This document shows, one piece after another, positions 1-8,790 of a stretch of 64,000 nucleotides of DNA. The stretch is taken from positions 2,294,001 to 2,358,000 of the forward strand of contig CP082230.1 in NCBI GenBank assembly GCA_019856515.1. The letters are read 5' to 3'. The notes beneath the pieces are model-generated. The model was not told where the DNA came from. It did not search any database and saw nothing but the letters and a program-made list of their open reading frames with translations. This DNA is from Prolixibacteraceae bacterium. Its GTDB lineage: Bacteria > Bacteroidota > Bacteroidia > Bacteroidales > Prolixibacteraceae. Numbering within the stretch: the stretch's first letter is position 1; each line of letters opens with the position of its first letter. A program made the translations under genes and the position numbers.

Positions 1-1450
1 TCTTCTCTAACAACAACTGGTTGTTGTCTTCTAATACCACATGCTTTCCAATAGGTATTACTATCTTGTTTGTTACATCATATAATTCTGGTAGACTTTG
101 GTTTACTAAAACCCACTTTCCTTGATGTTTTACAAAATAACCTACAGGCTGCTTATCTTCATCTGTTAATCTTTCATTGGGATGAACCAACCTATTGGTA
201 TGCCACCTATATAAATATTGGTTATGATACACCATTAATCTTGCATTGTCATTAAGAAATTTTCCTTTCTCTCGTGTTGAAAAGAAATTAAGGATAGGCA
301 ACGCTTCAGTATAAGATGTATTACAATAAGGACATCGCGGCGACATCTTATTATCAAACACAAACCATTTATGACTACATTTGGGATTATGACATGGCTG
401 TAATAGATCTACTGTTTTCACCAACGCTGCTTCCCATTCATCTGCAGTAGGACGTTTATTGGGATGGTGTATTCCATCAATAAATGCTCTATCAAATAAC
501 TCTTTTAGATAATCTCCAAGAATAGTATAAGGTAACTTATTAACATCGATATAAGGTAATTCTGCTGGATGAACATCATTAAGATTTGGTCGATTACTTC
601 GATCAGTATGATGTTCAATAAATAGAGCCTTTGCTCCCATAGAAAGTTCATCATCCTTCGAGGGATCAGGATCATTAATTTTTCCACCTTTTAGTGGGTG
701 TCTAAACAACAGATACATATATATCAATACTGATAATGCATATCTATCAGTCAATATAGTTGGGAGTTTTCGATTAGGATTATCGATAGCAAGCATTTTT
801 GTCATGATCACTTCTGGTGCTACGAAATCGGGCGTTCCAATAACATCTGGTGCATACTTTCCTGGAACAACCAAGCCATCAATATCAATAATACAAGCGT
901 TCTTTCCCTCAGGATCAATTAAAACATTATTATATGAGAGATCCGAATGGGCTAATCCTGCGGCATGTAATCGCTTCATTGATCGACTTAAAAGAATCGA
1001 TATTCTTAGATAACTAAGTAAATCACCTTTCTCATTCTCATGAAGAAATCTATTTTGATTTTTTGCAGAAGCAAACCATTTACCATTCTTTTCCTGTCCT
1101 TTGATACCTAATAGGTCATTATTAAAAGAACCATATTTAAAGAAAAACTCCTTTCGATATGCGGGAACAACAATTCCAGTTTTTCCATTATACTCCACAA
1201 TGTCATAAGGCCAACATAACAACTTTGACCAATACTCTCCATGAGGACCATCTATAATCTTATCCTTATAAACTCCTACAATCGCTTCTAATCTATCTTT
1301 AGAACTTGCATCTAGCTTTGATCTAAAAAATCCTACCACATAACTCTTATCAGGGCTAAAATAGACATCTTTCATGGTTCCAGAACCAATGATTTTATCC
1401 TCCCATTCAATCTTTATTCCTTTATGGCTTAATGTTGATTTTATTGACAT
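1..1450 (-). CDS. Ser/Thr protein kinase of a TerY-P triad (C-terminus cut by window edge)
   Basis: This reads from an ATG at 1450 to the window edge without a stop, about 483 residues. It shows a protein kinase fold: a glycine loop (IGSG, about residues 21-24), a catalytic loop HSDLSYNN (H168, D170; HSD instead of HRD), a DID in place of DFG (D189-D191) and an APE near 211-213. A zinc ribbon with paired CxxxxC and CxxC cysteines follows at about residues 345-375. The last ~90 visible residues resemble an FHA domain (a run like GKWVLVNQS followed by a hydrophobic loop), although that is a pattern judgement. The start lies one base past the PP2C stop, so the two are probably translationally coupled. 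Kinase, PP2C and TerY form the TerY-P triad described by comparative genomics of Ter systems. The substrate is unknown and could be the neighbouring TerY or TerD proteins. Confidence 0.85.
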   Translation of the reverse strand, partial: MSIKSTLSHKGIKIEWEDKIIGSGTMKDVYFSPDKSYVVGFFRSKLDASSKDRLEAIVGVYKDKIIDGPHGEYWSKLLCWPYDIVEYNGKTGIVVPAYRKEFFFKYGSFNNDLLGIKGQEKNGKWFASAKNQNRFLHENEKGDLLSYLRISILLSRSMKRLHAAGLAHSDLSYNNVLIDPEGKNACIIDIDGLVVPGKYAPDVIGTPDFVAPEVIMTKMLAIDNPNRKLPTILTDRYALSVLIYMYLLFRHPLKGGKINDPDPSKDDELSMGAKALFIEHHTDRSNRPNLNDVHPAELPYIDVNKLPYTILGDYLKELFDRAFIDGIHHPNKRPTADEWEAALVKTVDLLQPCHNPKCSHKWFVFDNKMSPRCPYCNTSYTEALPILNFFSTREKGKFLNDNARLMVYHNQYLYRWHTNRLVHPNERLTDEDKQPVGYFVKHQGKWVLVNQSLPELYDVTNKIVIPIGKHVVLEDNNQLLLEK

Positions 1451-1451
1451 G

Positions 1452-3083
1452 TTAATATAGAATTACTAGCGTTCGATCATCATATTCTCCTACTTCGTAG
1501 AATTCTAACCACTCAAATACATCCTCTTTATTTAGTGGATCTTGCTTTATTACGGGCTCTAATTCACCCCATAACTTCATCCAATAATTTGAGTCCTCTA
1601 AGTTTTTTTCTGTTCCAAACTTAGGATCAGAAATACCATCTGTCATCAACATTAGTGATTTCACACGATCTTTAAACAACCAAAACTTAGAACGATCATA
1701 GATATCCTTATTCTGAAATAACTCTTTACTAGTAATAAAATAAGTCTGTCCTGAGTATTCTCCTCCGTCAGGTTTCATTAAAAGTTTTCCTTCTTTTTCT
1801 GTCACCACTCCAATTGCACCGTCACCAATAGAGAAACTAATTACTGCAGTTCCAAAATCAAATTCTTTACTCAGGGTAAACAATAATGTTGACGAAAAAT
1901 TCTTTATTGTAGTCTTATTATTTTCTTTTGCGAATGTTTCAATTTTTTTTAATGAACTGAAAGCTGCTTGAACAGTCAATTCATGAATAAGAGTAGACAA
2001 CTTCTTACGTTTTATTTCCTCAGTATCTACGATAGTCTCTTCAGGTAGATCAACCGCAATCTTATTTTGACTAATATAATCTTCAGTAAGTGTATCTTTT
2101 ATTACCTCTGTTTGATCAGTATCACCTTCCACAAGTGCGCCTTCCACTATATCATACTGATCAGCTACAAATTCTGATATAATAGACTGATCAATAGAAT
2201 CTTTTGCAAGTGTATTTTCAACTACCATACTTTGATCAGAACAAATTTCTGATCTCCTATTCAGATCAATCCCATCATTTTCTCTTTGAATATTAGATTC
2301 TATTGGAGAATTCAATGACACAATCAGATCTTCTATTCTCTGGATCTTCTCCCTATTTTCGTCAGTGGAGATATTGTCAACCACAGACTGACAAGCCATT
2401 CGTGATCCCTCTCTACTATATATAGCCGATCCAGCACCATCACTAACAACCTGTAATATCCATCCATTATCCCATGTTTGAATACTAAAATCATCATCTC
2501 TAAACGTTCCTCGTTGTGCATGTGATTTCCCACGTACAGAAGCACCTAATAATCTTCGATTATTAAAAATCTTGGACAAGTAATCTTTATTGGTTTTATA
2601 ATATGGACCTTCTAAAGGTGGATCTTTATCAACCCACAAAGTTCTCGGATCTGCATTAATAAGGATATGAACATCACGAGTAAACTCTCGGCTATTCAAA
2701 TTCTCTTGATAAATTAAAGTCCCTTTATAATCTCCTGGCAATATTAAGTCACCTTCAAAACAGGTATCATCTTTATTCCATGACAATTGTGGGATACCAT
2801 TAAAATCAATTAATGCATCTTTGGGAATACCGAATGCCTCAAGATCAACAATTTCTTTATAAGGCATATTTGCTTTACCGTTTTTCAACTGTATAACCTT
2901 TTTGGAATCCTTTGTAATCTCTTTAGCCATTCTTTCGTCTTCCTCTTTTATCAGTGTAAATACCTTTTTTATTCCTCCAAGCTTTGAAGTCATGGAATTC
3001 ATTTGATCTTGCATAACTGTAAGATCTGATTCTATATTTTGGATCTCAAGACAGAGACTATTTAATAAATCACTTTTTTCCAT
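1452..3083 (-). CDS. PP2C-type Ser/Thr phosphatase with N-terminal coiled coil and internal 15-residue repeats
   Basis: A 543-residue protein. Residues ~1-50 look like a coiled coil. The PP2C part starts near residue 185 with a SHAQRGTFRDDDF segment, followed by the metal-binding SDGAGSA motif; later come FSIGDGAIG and LMTDGISDP, which carry the other metal-binding aspartates of the PP2C fold. The catalytic domain is split by an acidic insertion at about residues 260-360 containing imperfect 15-residue repeats that each begin with DQ (D283, D298, D308, D323). Its ATG shares one base with the stop of the upstream TerY gene (TAATG), and the kinase start follows its stop by one base, so TerY, phosphatase and kinase form one coupled unit. 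The expected role is reversal of kinase phosphorylation, and it is cytoplasmic because no signal peptide is present. Confidence 0.88.
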   Translation of the reverse strand: MEKSDLLNSLCLEIQNIESDLTVMQDQMNSMTSKLGGIKKVFTLIKEEDERMAKEITKDSKKVIQLKNGKANMPYKEIVDLEAFGIPKDALIDFNGIPQLSWNKDDTCFEGDLILPGDYKGTLIYQENLNSREFTRDVHILINADPRTLWVDKDPPLEGPYYKTNKDYLSKIFNNRRLLGASVRGKSHAQRGTFRDDDFSIQTWDNGWILQVVSDGAGSAIYSREGSRMACQSVVDNISTDENREKIQRIEDLIVSLNSPIESNIQRENDGIDLNRRSEICSDQSMVVENTLAKDSIDQSIISEFVADQYDIVEGALVEGDTDQTEVIKDTLTEDYISQNKIAVDLPEETIVDTEEIKRKKLSTLIHELTVQAAFSSLKKIETFAKENNKTTIKNFSSTLLFTLSKEFDFGTAVISFSIGDGAIGVVTEKEGKLLMKPDGGEYSGQTYFITSKELFQNKDIYDRSKFWLFKDRVKSLMLMTDGISDPKFGTEKNLEDSNYWMKLWGELEPVIKQDPLNKEDVFEWLEFYEVGEYDDRTLVILY

Positions 3084-4135
3084 TAACCTTGTCGTCTATC
3101 AACTTTAAAACTCTCTTCTGACACTCCATAGACTGCAATTGTTCCACACCATGCACATTTCTGTTCCTCGGTATCGGTATCCACACAAAAGACACCACCA
3201 CATTGACACATTGCAAATGCATGAGCACTATAACAATATGGACAGGAAGGAAGACCTCGTAGATACTTCGTATCTAAACTACTTTTTGAAGCAGATCCTG
3301 ATAATGCTTTATAACTATCATAGTCAAGACGATGAACTCCATTTAGGCGATATACCTTATCGAAGGAGTCAACGTCTCCATCTAGAATCTCAACACCTCG
3401 CTTGTATTTAATCAAATACTTCTCTTCTGTCTTTTGGCATGCACCTAAAATGACTGTATAGTTGTCATCAATAATGGCATCTTCATGGTCATGTTTACTC
3501 AAATCTATTTTAGATAGTCCCTGTCCTATATTATCAACATTTGTTTTAGGCTCGATACCTTCTGAGACCTGAATACTAGAATTGATAATCGAATCAGTTA
3601 ACCATTTAAAATAACTTTCGAAACATTTATCCTGTTCTCCATCTAACAAAATAGCTTGATCAGCTAAGGGGCTAAGAAGTTCATTTGATACAGACTTACC
3701 GAGAGTCGCTACCAATGTGTGGCATCTATTTTTATAGAACTCCTGCCATTTAGATAACGAAATCTTATAATCATCTGTCGGTTGACCATCAGTAAATAGG
3801 AACACCAAAGGCTTCCAATCTCCTTTTGACTGATAAGTACTTCTTTTTACATGGCAATCAATCTCTTGCATCAAAAGGTCTAATCCAGCTCCTAAAGAAG
3901 TACCACCACCAATAGGGAAATCTGGTGGATAATAGAGCGGTAGTTCTTCATATGGCTCCAAAATCTTTCCTTTACCAGCAAAACCGATCACTTCAATCCA
4001 AACAGTCTCTAACGCATAGGGATTCTTCTTTAAACTACGCAATAGCCTCTCCATCCCTTTATAAACCAAATCAATTGGTTCACCTATCATAGACTCTGAT
4101 AAGTCTACTAGAAAAAATACAGGTAGCTTCCTCAT
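3083..4135 (-). CDS. TerY-type VWA protein with C-terminal zinc-ribbon domain
   Basis: A 350-residue protein. Residues 1-200 form a von Willebrand factor A domain with a complete MIDAS: DLSES near residue 11 and FTDGQPTDD near residue 115. The C-terminus (~295-340) has clustered cysteines (CPYC, CQCGGVFC, CAWCG) typical of the metal-binding domain in the TerY of the kinase/phosphatase triad. The middle (~200-290) is unassigned. In Ter systems TerY-type VWA proteins are thought to act as metal-dependent scaffolds that bind TerD complexes and the kinase/phosphatase pair; that role is family knowledge, not visible here. It overlaps the PP2C start by one base and follows the next TerY gene by only 14 bases. 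It is the only one of the four TerY proteins here with a zinc ribbon, and it lacks their proline tail. Confidence 0.88.
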   Translation of the reverse strand: MRKLPVFFLVDLSESMIGEPIDLVYKGMERLLRSLKKNPYALETVWIEVIGFAGKGKILEPYEELPLYYPPDFPIGGGTSLGAGLDLLMQEIDCHVKRSTYQSKGDWKPLVFLFTDGQPTDDYKISLSKWQEFYKNRCHTLVATLGKSVSNELLSPLADQAILLDGEQDKCFESYFKWLTDSIINSSIQVSEGIEPKTNVDNIGQGLSKIDLSKHDHEDAIIDDNYTVILGACQKTEEKYLIKYKRGVEILDGDVDSFDKVYRLNGVHRLDYDSYKALSGSASKSSLDTKYLRGLPSCPYCYSAHAFAMCQCGGVFCVDTDTEEQKCAWCGTIAVYGVSEESFKVDRRQG

Positions 4136-4149
4136 ACTAGAAAATATAA

Positions 4150-4785
4150 TTAAATTACAATATTTAATTCAGGTGGTGCAGGTGGTAACATGAGCTCCTC
4201 TGAAACACCAGCACTTTTACTTCCCTGATTCACAACTTCTGAAACCCACCTGAAATAAGCCTCAAATGATGCACTATCCATATGGTCCAACATAGTTATG
4301 TTATCAGTTATCATTCTTAAATACTCCTCCTTTGCCTTTGGACCAGCACCACAAGCAATTATACTTCCAAAATTAGCAGCCCGCATTTCGGTAGCCATCT
4401 CTTTAAACTTCATCAAATCAGATGGCTTTCCATCAGTCATAATAAATAATAAAGGCATCCAATCTCCCTTCTGTTCATTAGAAGAAAGAATCACTTCTCT
4501 TTTCATCTTATTCAACACCATCTCGAGTGCTTCGCCTAAAAATGTTGGCCCTGATTTAGGACATGTAACCTCCTCTAGTTGTACTGACGAAAGTTCAGTC
4601 AATGGCAAAAACTCATGTACTTCTTTATCAAAAGTAATGATACTAATGTAGACTGTATCTAACGCATGGGGATCAGATCTCAATGAAGTCATTAAAGACT
4701 GTAGCCCGACATTTACTGACTGGATAGGTTCACCTGTCATAGATCCAGAGGTATCTAGCAATAAATAAACTGGTAATCTTCTCAT
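4150..4785 (-). CDS. TerY-type VWA domain protein
   Basis: A 211-residue single-domain protein. The MIDAS is intact: DTSGSMTGEP near residue 11 and the later MTDGKPSD. It is close in length and layout to the two genes upstream on the same strand. The last ~15 residues carry a proline-rich LPPAPP motif followed by a hydrophobic end, shared in form with the two other short TerY paralogues. Predicted cytoplasmic, since there is no signal peptide or membrane segment. A 145-base gap separates it from the upstream paralogue, so it may have its own promoter, but I see no exact TAnnTTTG box there. Confidence 0.88.
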   Translation of the reverse strand: MRRLPVYLLLDTSGSMTGEPIQSVNVGLQSLMTSLRSDPHALDTVYISIITFDKEVHEFLPLTELSSVQLEEVTCPKSGPTFLGEALEMVLNKMKREVILSSNEQKGDWMPLLFIMTDGKPSDLMKFKEMATEMRAANFGSIIACGAGPKAKEEYLRMITDNITMLDHMDSASFEAYFRWVSEVVNQGSKSAGVSEELMLPPAPPELNIVI

Positions 4786-4930
4786 CTTATATTATACCTC
4801 GAAATTCGTTTAATCATTTCTCTTTTCTCCGATAGGAGATATTTCCCCACGAATACCAATACTATTTTGAAATGAGGATAGGTTATACCGAACAGCTATT
4901 ATTTATTTCAAAGTAGTATTGATATAAAAA

Positions 4931-5569
4931 TTATAAAACAATATTAACCTCATCTGGTGGTGGCGGTAGTTCAAGAATAGTAGTGGTCTCGTTGCTCTCA
5001 TTCTCAACCCTCATACTACTAACAGATATGGAAGTAGAAACCCACTTAAAAAAAGCTTGAATAGATGCAGTATCAGCTTTATCAATGGAGACCACATTAT
5101 TAGTTACCTGCTTCAAAATAGTAGTATCAGCATGTTCTCCTGCTGCACAAGCTACCACCATTCCATATGTCTGCTCTTGGAATCGTTTCAACCCTTTATG
5201 CCAATCATCGGTTGGTAAACCATCAGTCATAATAAACACTAATGGCTTCCAATCTCCTTTCTGACTTGATGTAGTCTTCTTTACATCCCCTTTTACACAG
5301 TCACTCAACAGAGTCAATGCTTCACCAAATGAAGTTTGACCACTTGCCGTCAACATTGGTTCTTGAAACATAACAAGCTCCGTTAGTGGCACTACTTGTT
5401 CTGCACTATGATTAAATGTTATCACACTTATATGTGCAGTTTCCAATGCATACGGATCTTGTCTAAGAGTAGAGACCATCATATTTACTCCACTTTTAAC
5501 GGCATCCAACGGTTCTCCAAACATAGAGCCGGAAACATCTAATAACAAATATACTGGTAACTTCCTCAT
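4931..5569 (-). CDS. TerY-type VWA domain protein
   Basis: A 212-residue VWA protein with MIDAS motifs DVSGSMFGEP (near residue 11) and MTDGLPTDDW. It is a tandem paralogue of the genes on either side and is only 6 bases downstream of the preceding one, so the two are surely co-transcribed. The C-terminus ends in ELPPPP followed by a short hydrophobic VNIVL. The role is inferred from the family: metal-dependent protein interaction within a membrane-associated Ter complex. No TerC or TerB is visible in this window. Confidence 0.88.
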   Translation of the reverse strand: MRKLPVYLLLDVSGSMFGEPLDAVKSGVNMMVSTLRQDPYALETAHISVITFNHSAEQVVPLTELVMFQEPMLTASGQTSFGEALTLLSDCVKGDVKKTTSSQKGDWKPLVFIMTDGLPTDDWHKGLKRFQEQTYGMVVACAAGEHADTTILKQVTNNVVSIDKADTASIQAFFKWVSTSISVSSMRVENESNETTTILELPPPPDEVNIVL

Positions 5570-5575
5570 TTTAAA

Positions 5576-6217
5576 TTAATGTTTAACAAGATCAATACCC
5601 TGTGGCGGTGGTGGTAATTCAAATAAGTCATTCATTTCCTCTCCTGTGGTCTCAATTTTTGTACTTGAAACTTCGATTGAAGATGAGACCCATTTGAAGA
5701 ACTCTCCAATGGTGCCTTCATCTAACGTGGTGAGTTTAACTACATTTGGAGTTATCTCTTTTAACACATCAATATTTGCTCCCTCTCCTGCAGCACAAGC
5801 AACGACCACACCACTGCTTACTTGTTTAAAATCGACAAGTCCTCGCTTCCAATCATCTGTTGGAGATCCATCTGTCATAATAAAGATAAGAGGTTTCCAA
5901 TCCCCCTTTTGGTCCCTTGTTGACAACTTAACCTCATTTTTAATCTGAAGACTTAATTCTTTTAATCCTAACCCTAAAGACGTCATTCCACGTGTCTTTA
6001 AAGTAGGAGATTGAAACAATGCTAATTCGGTCAACTCAACATCGACTTGTACATCGTTAGCAAAAGTAAGGACACTTAAATAGGCTGTCTCTAAGGCATG
6101 TGGATTACGACATAACCTTGACGACAATGTTTCTACCCCATGTTGAACTGCCCTTAATGGCTCTCCATCCATAGAATACGACACATCAATAAGTAAATAA
6201 ACTGGAAGTCGTCTCAT
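5576..6217 (-). CDS. TerY-type VWA domain protein
   Basis: A 213-residue VWA protein and the first gene of the TerY run. The MIDAS reads DVSYSMDGEP (DxSxS kept, with Tyr where the sisters have Gly), and the second motif is MTDGSPTDDW. It ends with ELPPPP and a short tail DLVKH. A 304-base gap separates it from the upstream TerD gene, so the TerY-phosphatase-kinase set probably starts its own transcript here. Confidence 0.88.
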   Translation of the reverse strand: MRRLPVYLLIDVSYSMDGEPLRAVQHGVETLSSRLCRNPHALETAYLSVLTFANDVQVDVELTELALFQSPTLKTRGMTSLGLGLKELSLQIKNEVKLSTRDQKGDWKPLIFIMTDGSPTDDWKRGLVDFKQVSSGVVVACAAGEGANIDVLKEITPNVVKLTTLDEGTIGEFFKWVSSSIEVSSTKIETTGEEMNDLFELPPPPQGIDLVKH

Positions 6218-6521
6218 AACTATTTAATTAACTGATTTTACACTTTTTGGTAAACCTTTGTTTTAGCCTTATAATGCAACCAAAAGTTTAAACTCTAAGG
6301 TACCGACACAGCCATTAGTTTAATCGTATCTAATAGCGAAGCCAACTCTTATAGATAAATTTCACCTGAACTTTATGTATATTCTAAAAGAGAGTCACAA
6401 AGCCCACGCATATATCTCGACCCATGAATAATGGTTTACATTTCCATTAATCGCATCGCTGAGATCAATAACTTTATCTTCAAGAATCGACTCTTTTAAT
6501 GTACACAGACATATATTTTAA
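6218..6521. other. gene-free gap between TerY and TerD genes
   Basis: About 300 bases without a plausible gene. It is the likely promoter region of the TerY operon on the minus strand. I found no exact TAnnTTTG box and no strong hairpin. Confidence 0.5.
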
Positions 6522-7175
6522 TTATGCGTATTTCGTCAATATCGTAGTTATTGTCTGTTTTAGATCTCTATCAGTGGTTGGATCTCCAATAGCACTAAAT
6601 TTCCACTCTCCATTTCTACGATAGAATTTCCCCATAACCATAGAAATCTTACCAGCAAATTCTTTTCCATTAGCAACATCGTATATCGCATGTATAGTAT
6701 TTACTCTATCTGGTGTTCCCTCATAAAGACGAATGGTAGCGAAAGGAATATCAGCAAAATCTTGCTTCTTGTAACTGTTTAAGAAAAAGATAATCTGGTC
6801 AACATGAGCAGGAACTTTCTTAAAATCTACTGTGATGATTTCATTATCTAATCCATCATCACCATCAAGATCTCCAGTCAAATCGTCTCCACTGTGTGTA
6901 ACCCCACCAACAGTTGATTTTAGTTGTCCATAATAGACAACATCTAAGATTTCTTTATTTGAATTCAACATCAAACAACTTGCGTCAAGATCAACCTCTA
7001 TCACTTTTTTCTTCATTACAGGAGTACCTCCAAAACCAAGAAATCCACCTTCTCTTACTTCGACCTCTTTTTCGATTACACCCCAATTAAGTCCAACACA
7101 AACTTGAGATAATACTGTTCCTGTATCTTTCTTTCTAAGATCAATTTTTTGACCTTTTACTAAATTTATTGCCAT
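6522..7175 (-). CDS. TerD-family calcium-binding stress protein
   Basis: A 217-residue TerD-domain protein. The N-terminus has INLVKGQKIDL followed by GLNWG, typical of the family. A glycine-rich insertion (GGFLGFGG, about residues 43-50) interrupts the first strand pair. Calcium-site acidic clusters are visible: DLDAS near residue 62, and SGDDLTGD plus GDDG near residues 95-110. The end has the family signature FYRRNGEWKFSAIG. TerD proteins bind Ca2+ and assemble at the inner face of the membrane in phage, tellurite and chemical stress responses (family knowledge). It is 225 bases from the second TerD gene and on the same strand as the TerY genes. Confidence 0.93.
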   Translation of the reverse strand: MAINLVKGQKIDLRKKDTGTVLSQVCVGLNWGVIEKEVEVREGGFLGFGGTPVMKKKVIEVDLDASCLMLNSNKEILDVVYYGQLKSTVGGVTHSGDDLTGDLDGDDGLDNEIITVDFKKVPAHVDQIIFFLNSYKKQDFADIPFATIRLYEGTPDRVNTIHAIYDVANGKEFAGKISMVMGKFYRRNGEWKFSAIGDPTTDRDLKQTITTILTKYA

Positions 7176-7400
7176 ATGTATAAAATATTAAAGTGACACT
7201 GAATTATTCATTAAACACGTTTAGAACCATGGAATAGAAAATAATTATCCGTATAACAATATGAATTTGCACACATATTAATTATATGAATCTTTTATAT
7301 CGTTACAACTCACTACAAATAACATTGTTAAGTCATAATTTAAGAGTCTATTCCAAAGAGTTATATCATTCAATTATTAAATAAAGACATCTAATTAGAC

Positions 7401-7964
7401 CTAAACATATTTATCTACAAAAAACTGTAATCCAGTCTCATACCCTCGTCCCATTGCTTCAAATTTCCACTCTGCACCTCGACGATAAAGTCGACCAAAT
7501 TCAACTGATGCTTCTGTTGAAAAATCTTCATCCAGCTCATACTTCATAATCTCTTCATTCGTATTATTATCAACAATACGGATATACGAATTTCCTACTT
7601 GTCCAAAATTCTGTTTTCTAGCTATGTGGTCGTGAATCGTAACAACAAATACTATCTCTGTTATTTCACTACTCACCTTAGTCAAATCAACCTTAATCTC
7701 TTCATCATCATCACCATCAGAGGCACCACCAGTAGTGTCGTCTTCGGCACCTTCAACCGATCCATCAGGAGAAAATCTATTATTATAGAATACAAAATAT
7801 TCTTCTGTTGGTATTTTTCCAGATGCTCCTAACATAAATGTTGATGCATCAAGATCAAAATCATCTCCAGTAGCTTGATTAGGATCCCAACCCAAACCAA
7901 CTGAAATACTCTTTAACCCTTTGTCTAAAGAAACTCTTTGTCCTTTTGATAAATTAATTGCCAT
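7401..7964 (-). CDS. TerD-family calcium-binding stress protein
   Basis: A 187-residue protein of the classic TerD/TerE length. It begins INLSKGQRVSL, then GLGWDPN, DDFDLDAS (calcium-site aspartates near residues 34-40) and an acidic loop AEDDTTGGASDGDDDE. The C-terminal signature is RLYRRGAEWKFEAMG. It is the most upstream gene of the Ter cluster visible here. The AT-rich sequence upstream (7965-8100) shows no exact Bacteroidota promoter box. Confidence 0.94.
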   Translation of the reverse strand: MAINLSKGQRVSLDKGLKSISVGLGWDPNQATGDDFDLDASTFMLGASGKIPTEEYFVFYNNRFSPDGSVEGAEDDTTGGASDGDDDEEIKVDLTKVSSEITEIVFVVTIHDHIARKQNFGQVGNSYIRIVDNNTNEEIMKYELDEDFSTEASVEFGRLYRRGAEWKFEAMGRGYETGLQFFVDKYV

Positions 7965-8790
7965 AACTATTACTTAATTTATATTCTTTGAAACTACTAT
8001 TAAAGTAAACATTAATAAGACGTGACTATATAACTAAACTATATTAAATAATCTATTGACGTTACACTGTCATTACACTTATAATATTGACACTTGGTAT
8101 TAGATATTTTATTTACTCACAATTAAATAGAAACCCTCTATTTAATAAAAAAGACATCCTGATTTTTAGATTTAATCCAATCATGAACAAAATCATATAA
8201 CATGGTACATCCAATAACTATCGTGATATTATCAAACATAACAATAAACATAGACTCAAGACATGCACTACCCTAAGACAAATATTACATAATTTATATA
8301 TCATTGTCATTGTTACGAATTTATTGTTTTTATCACAAAAAACAACATTTAATAATAATAAAAATGAAAATACATTTACAAAATAAAACATATTTCAGTT
8401 GATATATTATCACAAATTCACATATACAACTTTATATCAACACATTTCAGTCTTCTAAGATATAATACTCTACTGCACTCTATTTGCATAGGTTGTCAAA
8501 AAACAATAAATCATTCTAATAAAGACAGCGAACAAACATCTAATTCATTCTTAAAACATCCATTTAATAGTGCGTAATCAAACCATTAAAGATCATAATA
8601 TTGCTAAATACATAACAAAAATTTAATACATTAATCAGGACATGTTAATAAAATACAGACATAATAAAAGGTTGCTAATTCATATTATATTAGGATTACT
8701 AAAAACAGATATAAAGCATGAATGACGACCTTTCAAACGACAGAATTAGACTAAATTTACCACGACCTACAAATAAATCTTAATGATACA
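7965..8790. other. AT-rich gene-free stretch upstream of the Ter cluster
   Basis: More than 800 bases with no credible reading frame, no tRNA and no strong hairpin. It borders the transposase remnant, so some of it may be decayed insertion DNA. I see no flanking inverted repeats that would define an element end. Confidence 0.5.

Noticed and set aside
1..7964. Classical tellurite-resistance operon
   Set aside because: TerD and TerY are present, but TerA, TerB, TerC and TerZ-type partners are not seen, so a resistance claim is not supported.
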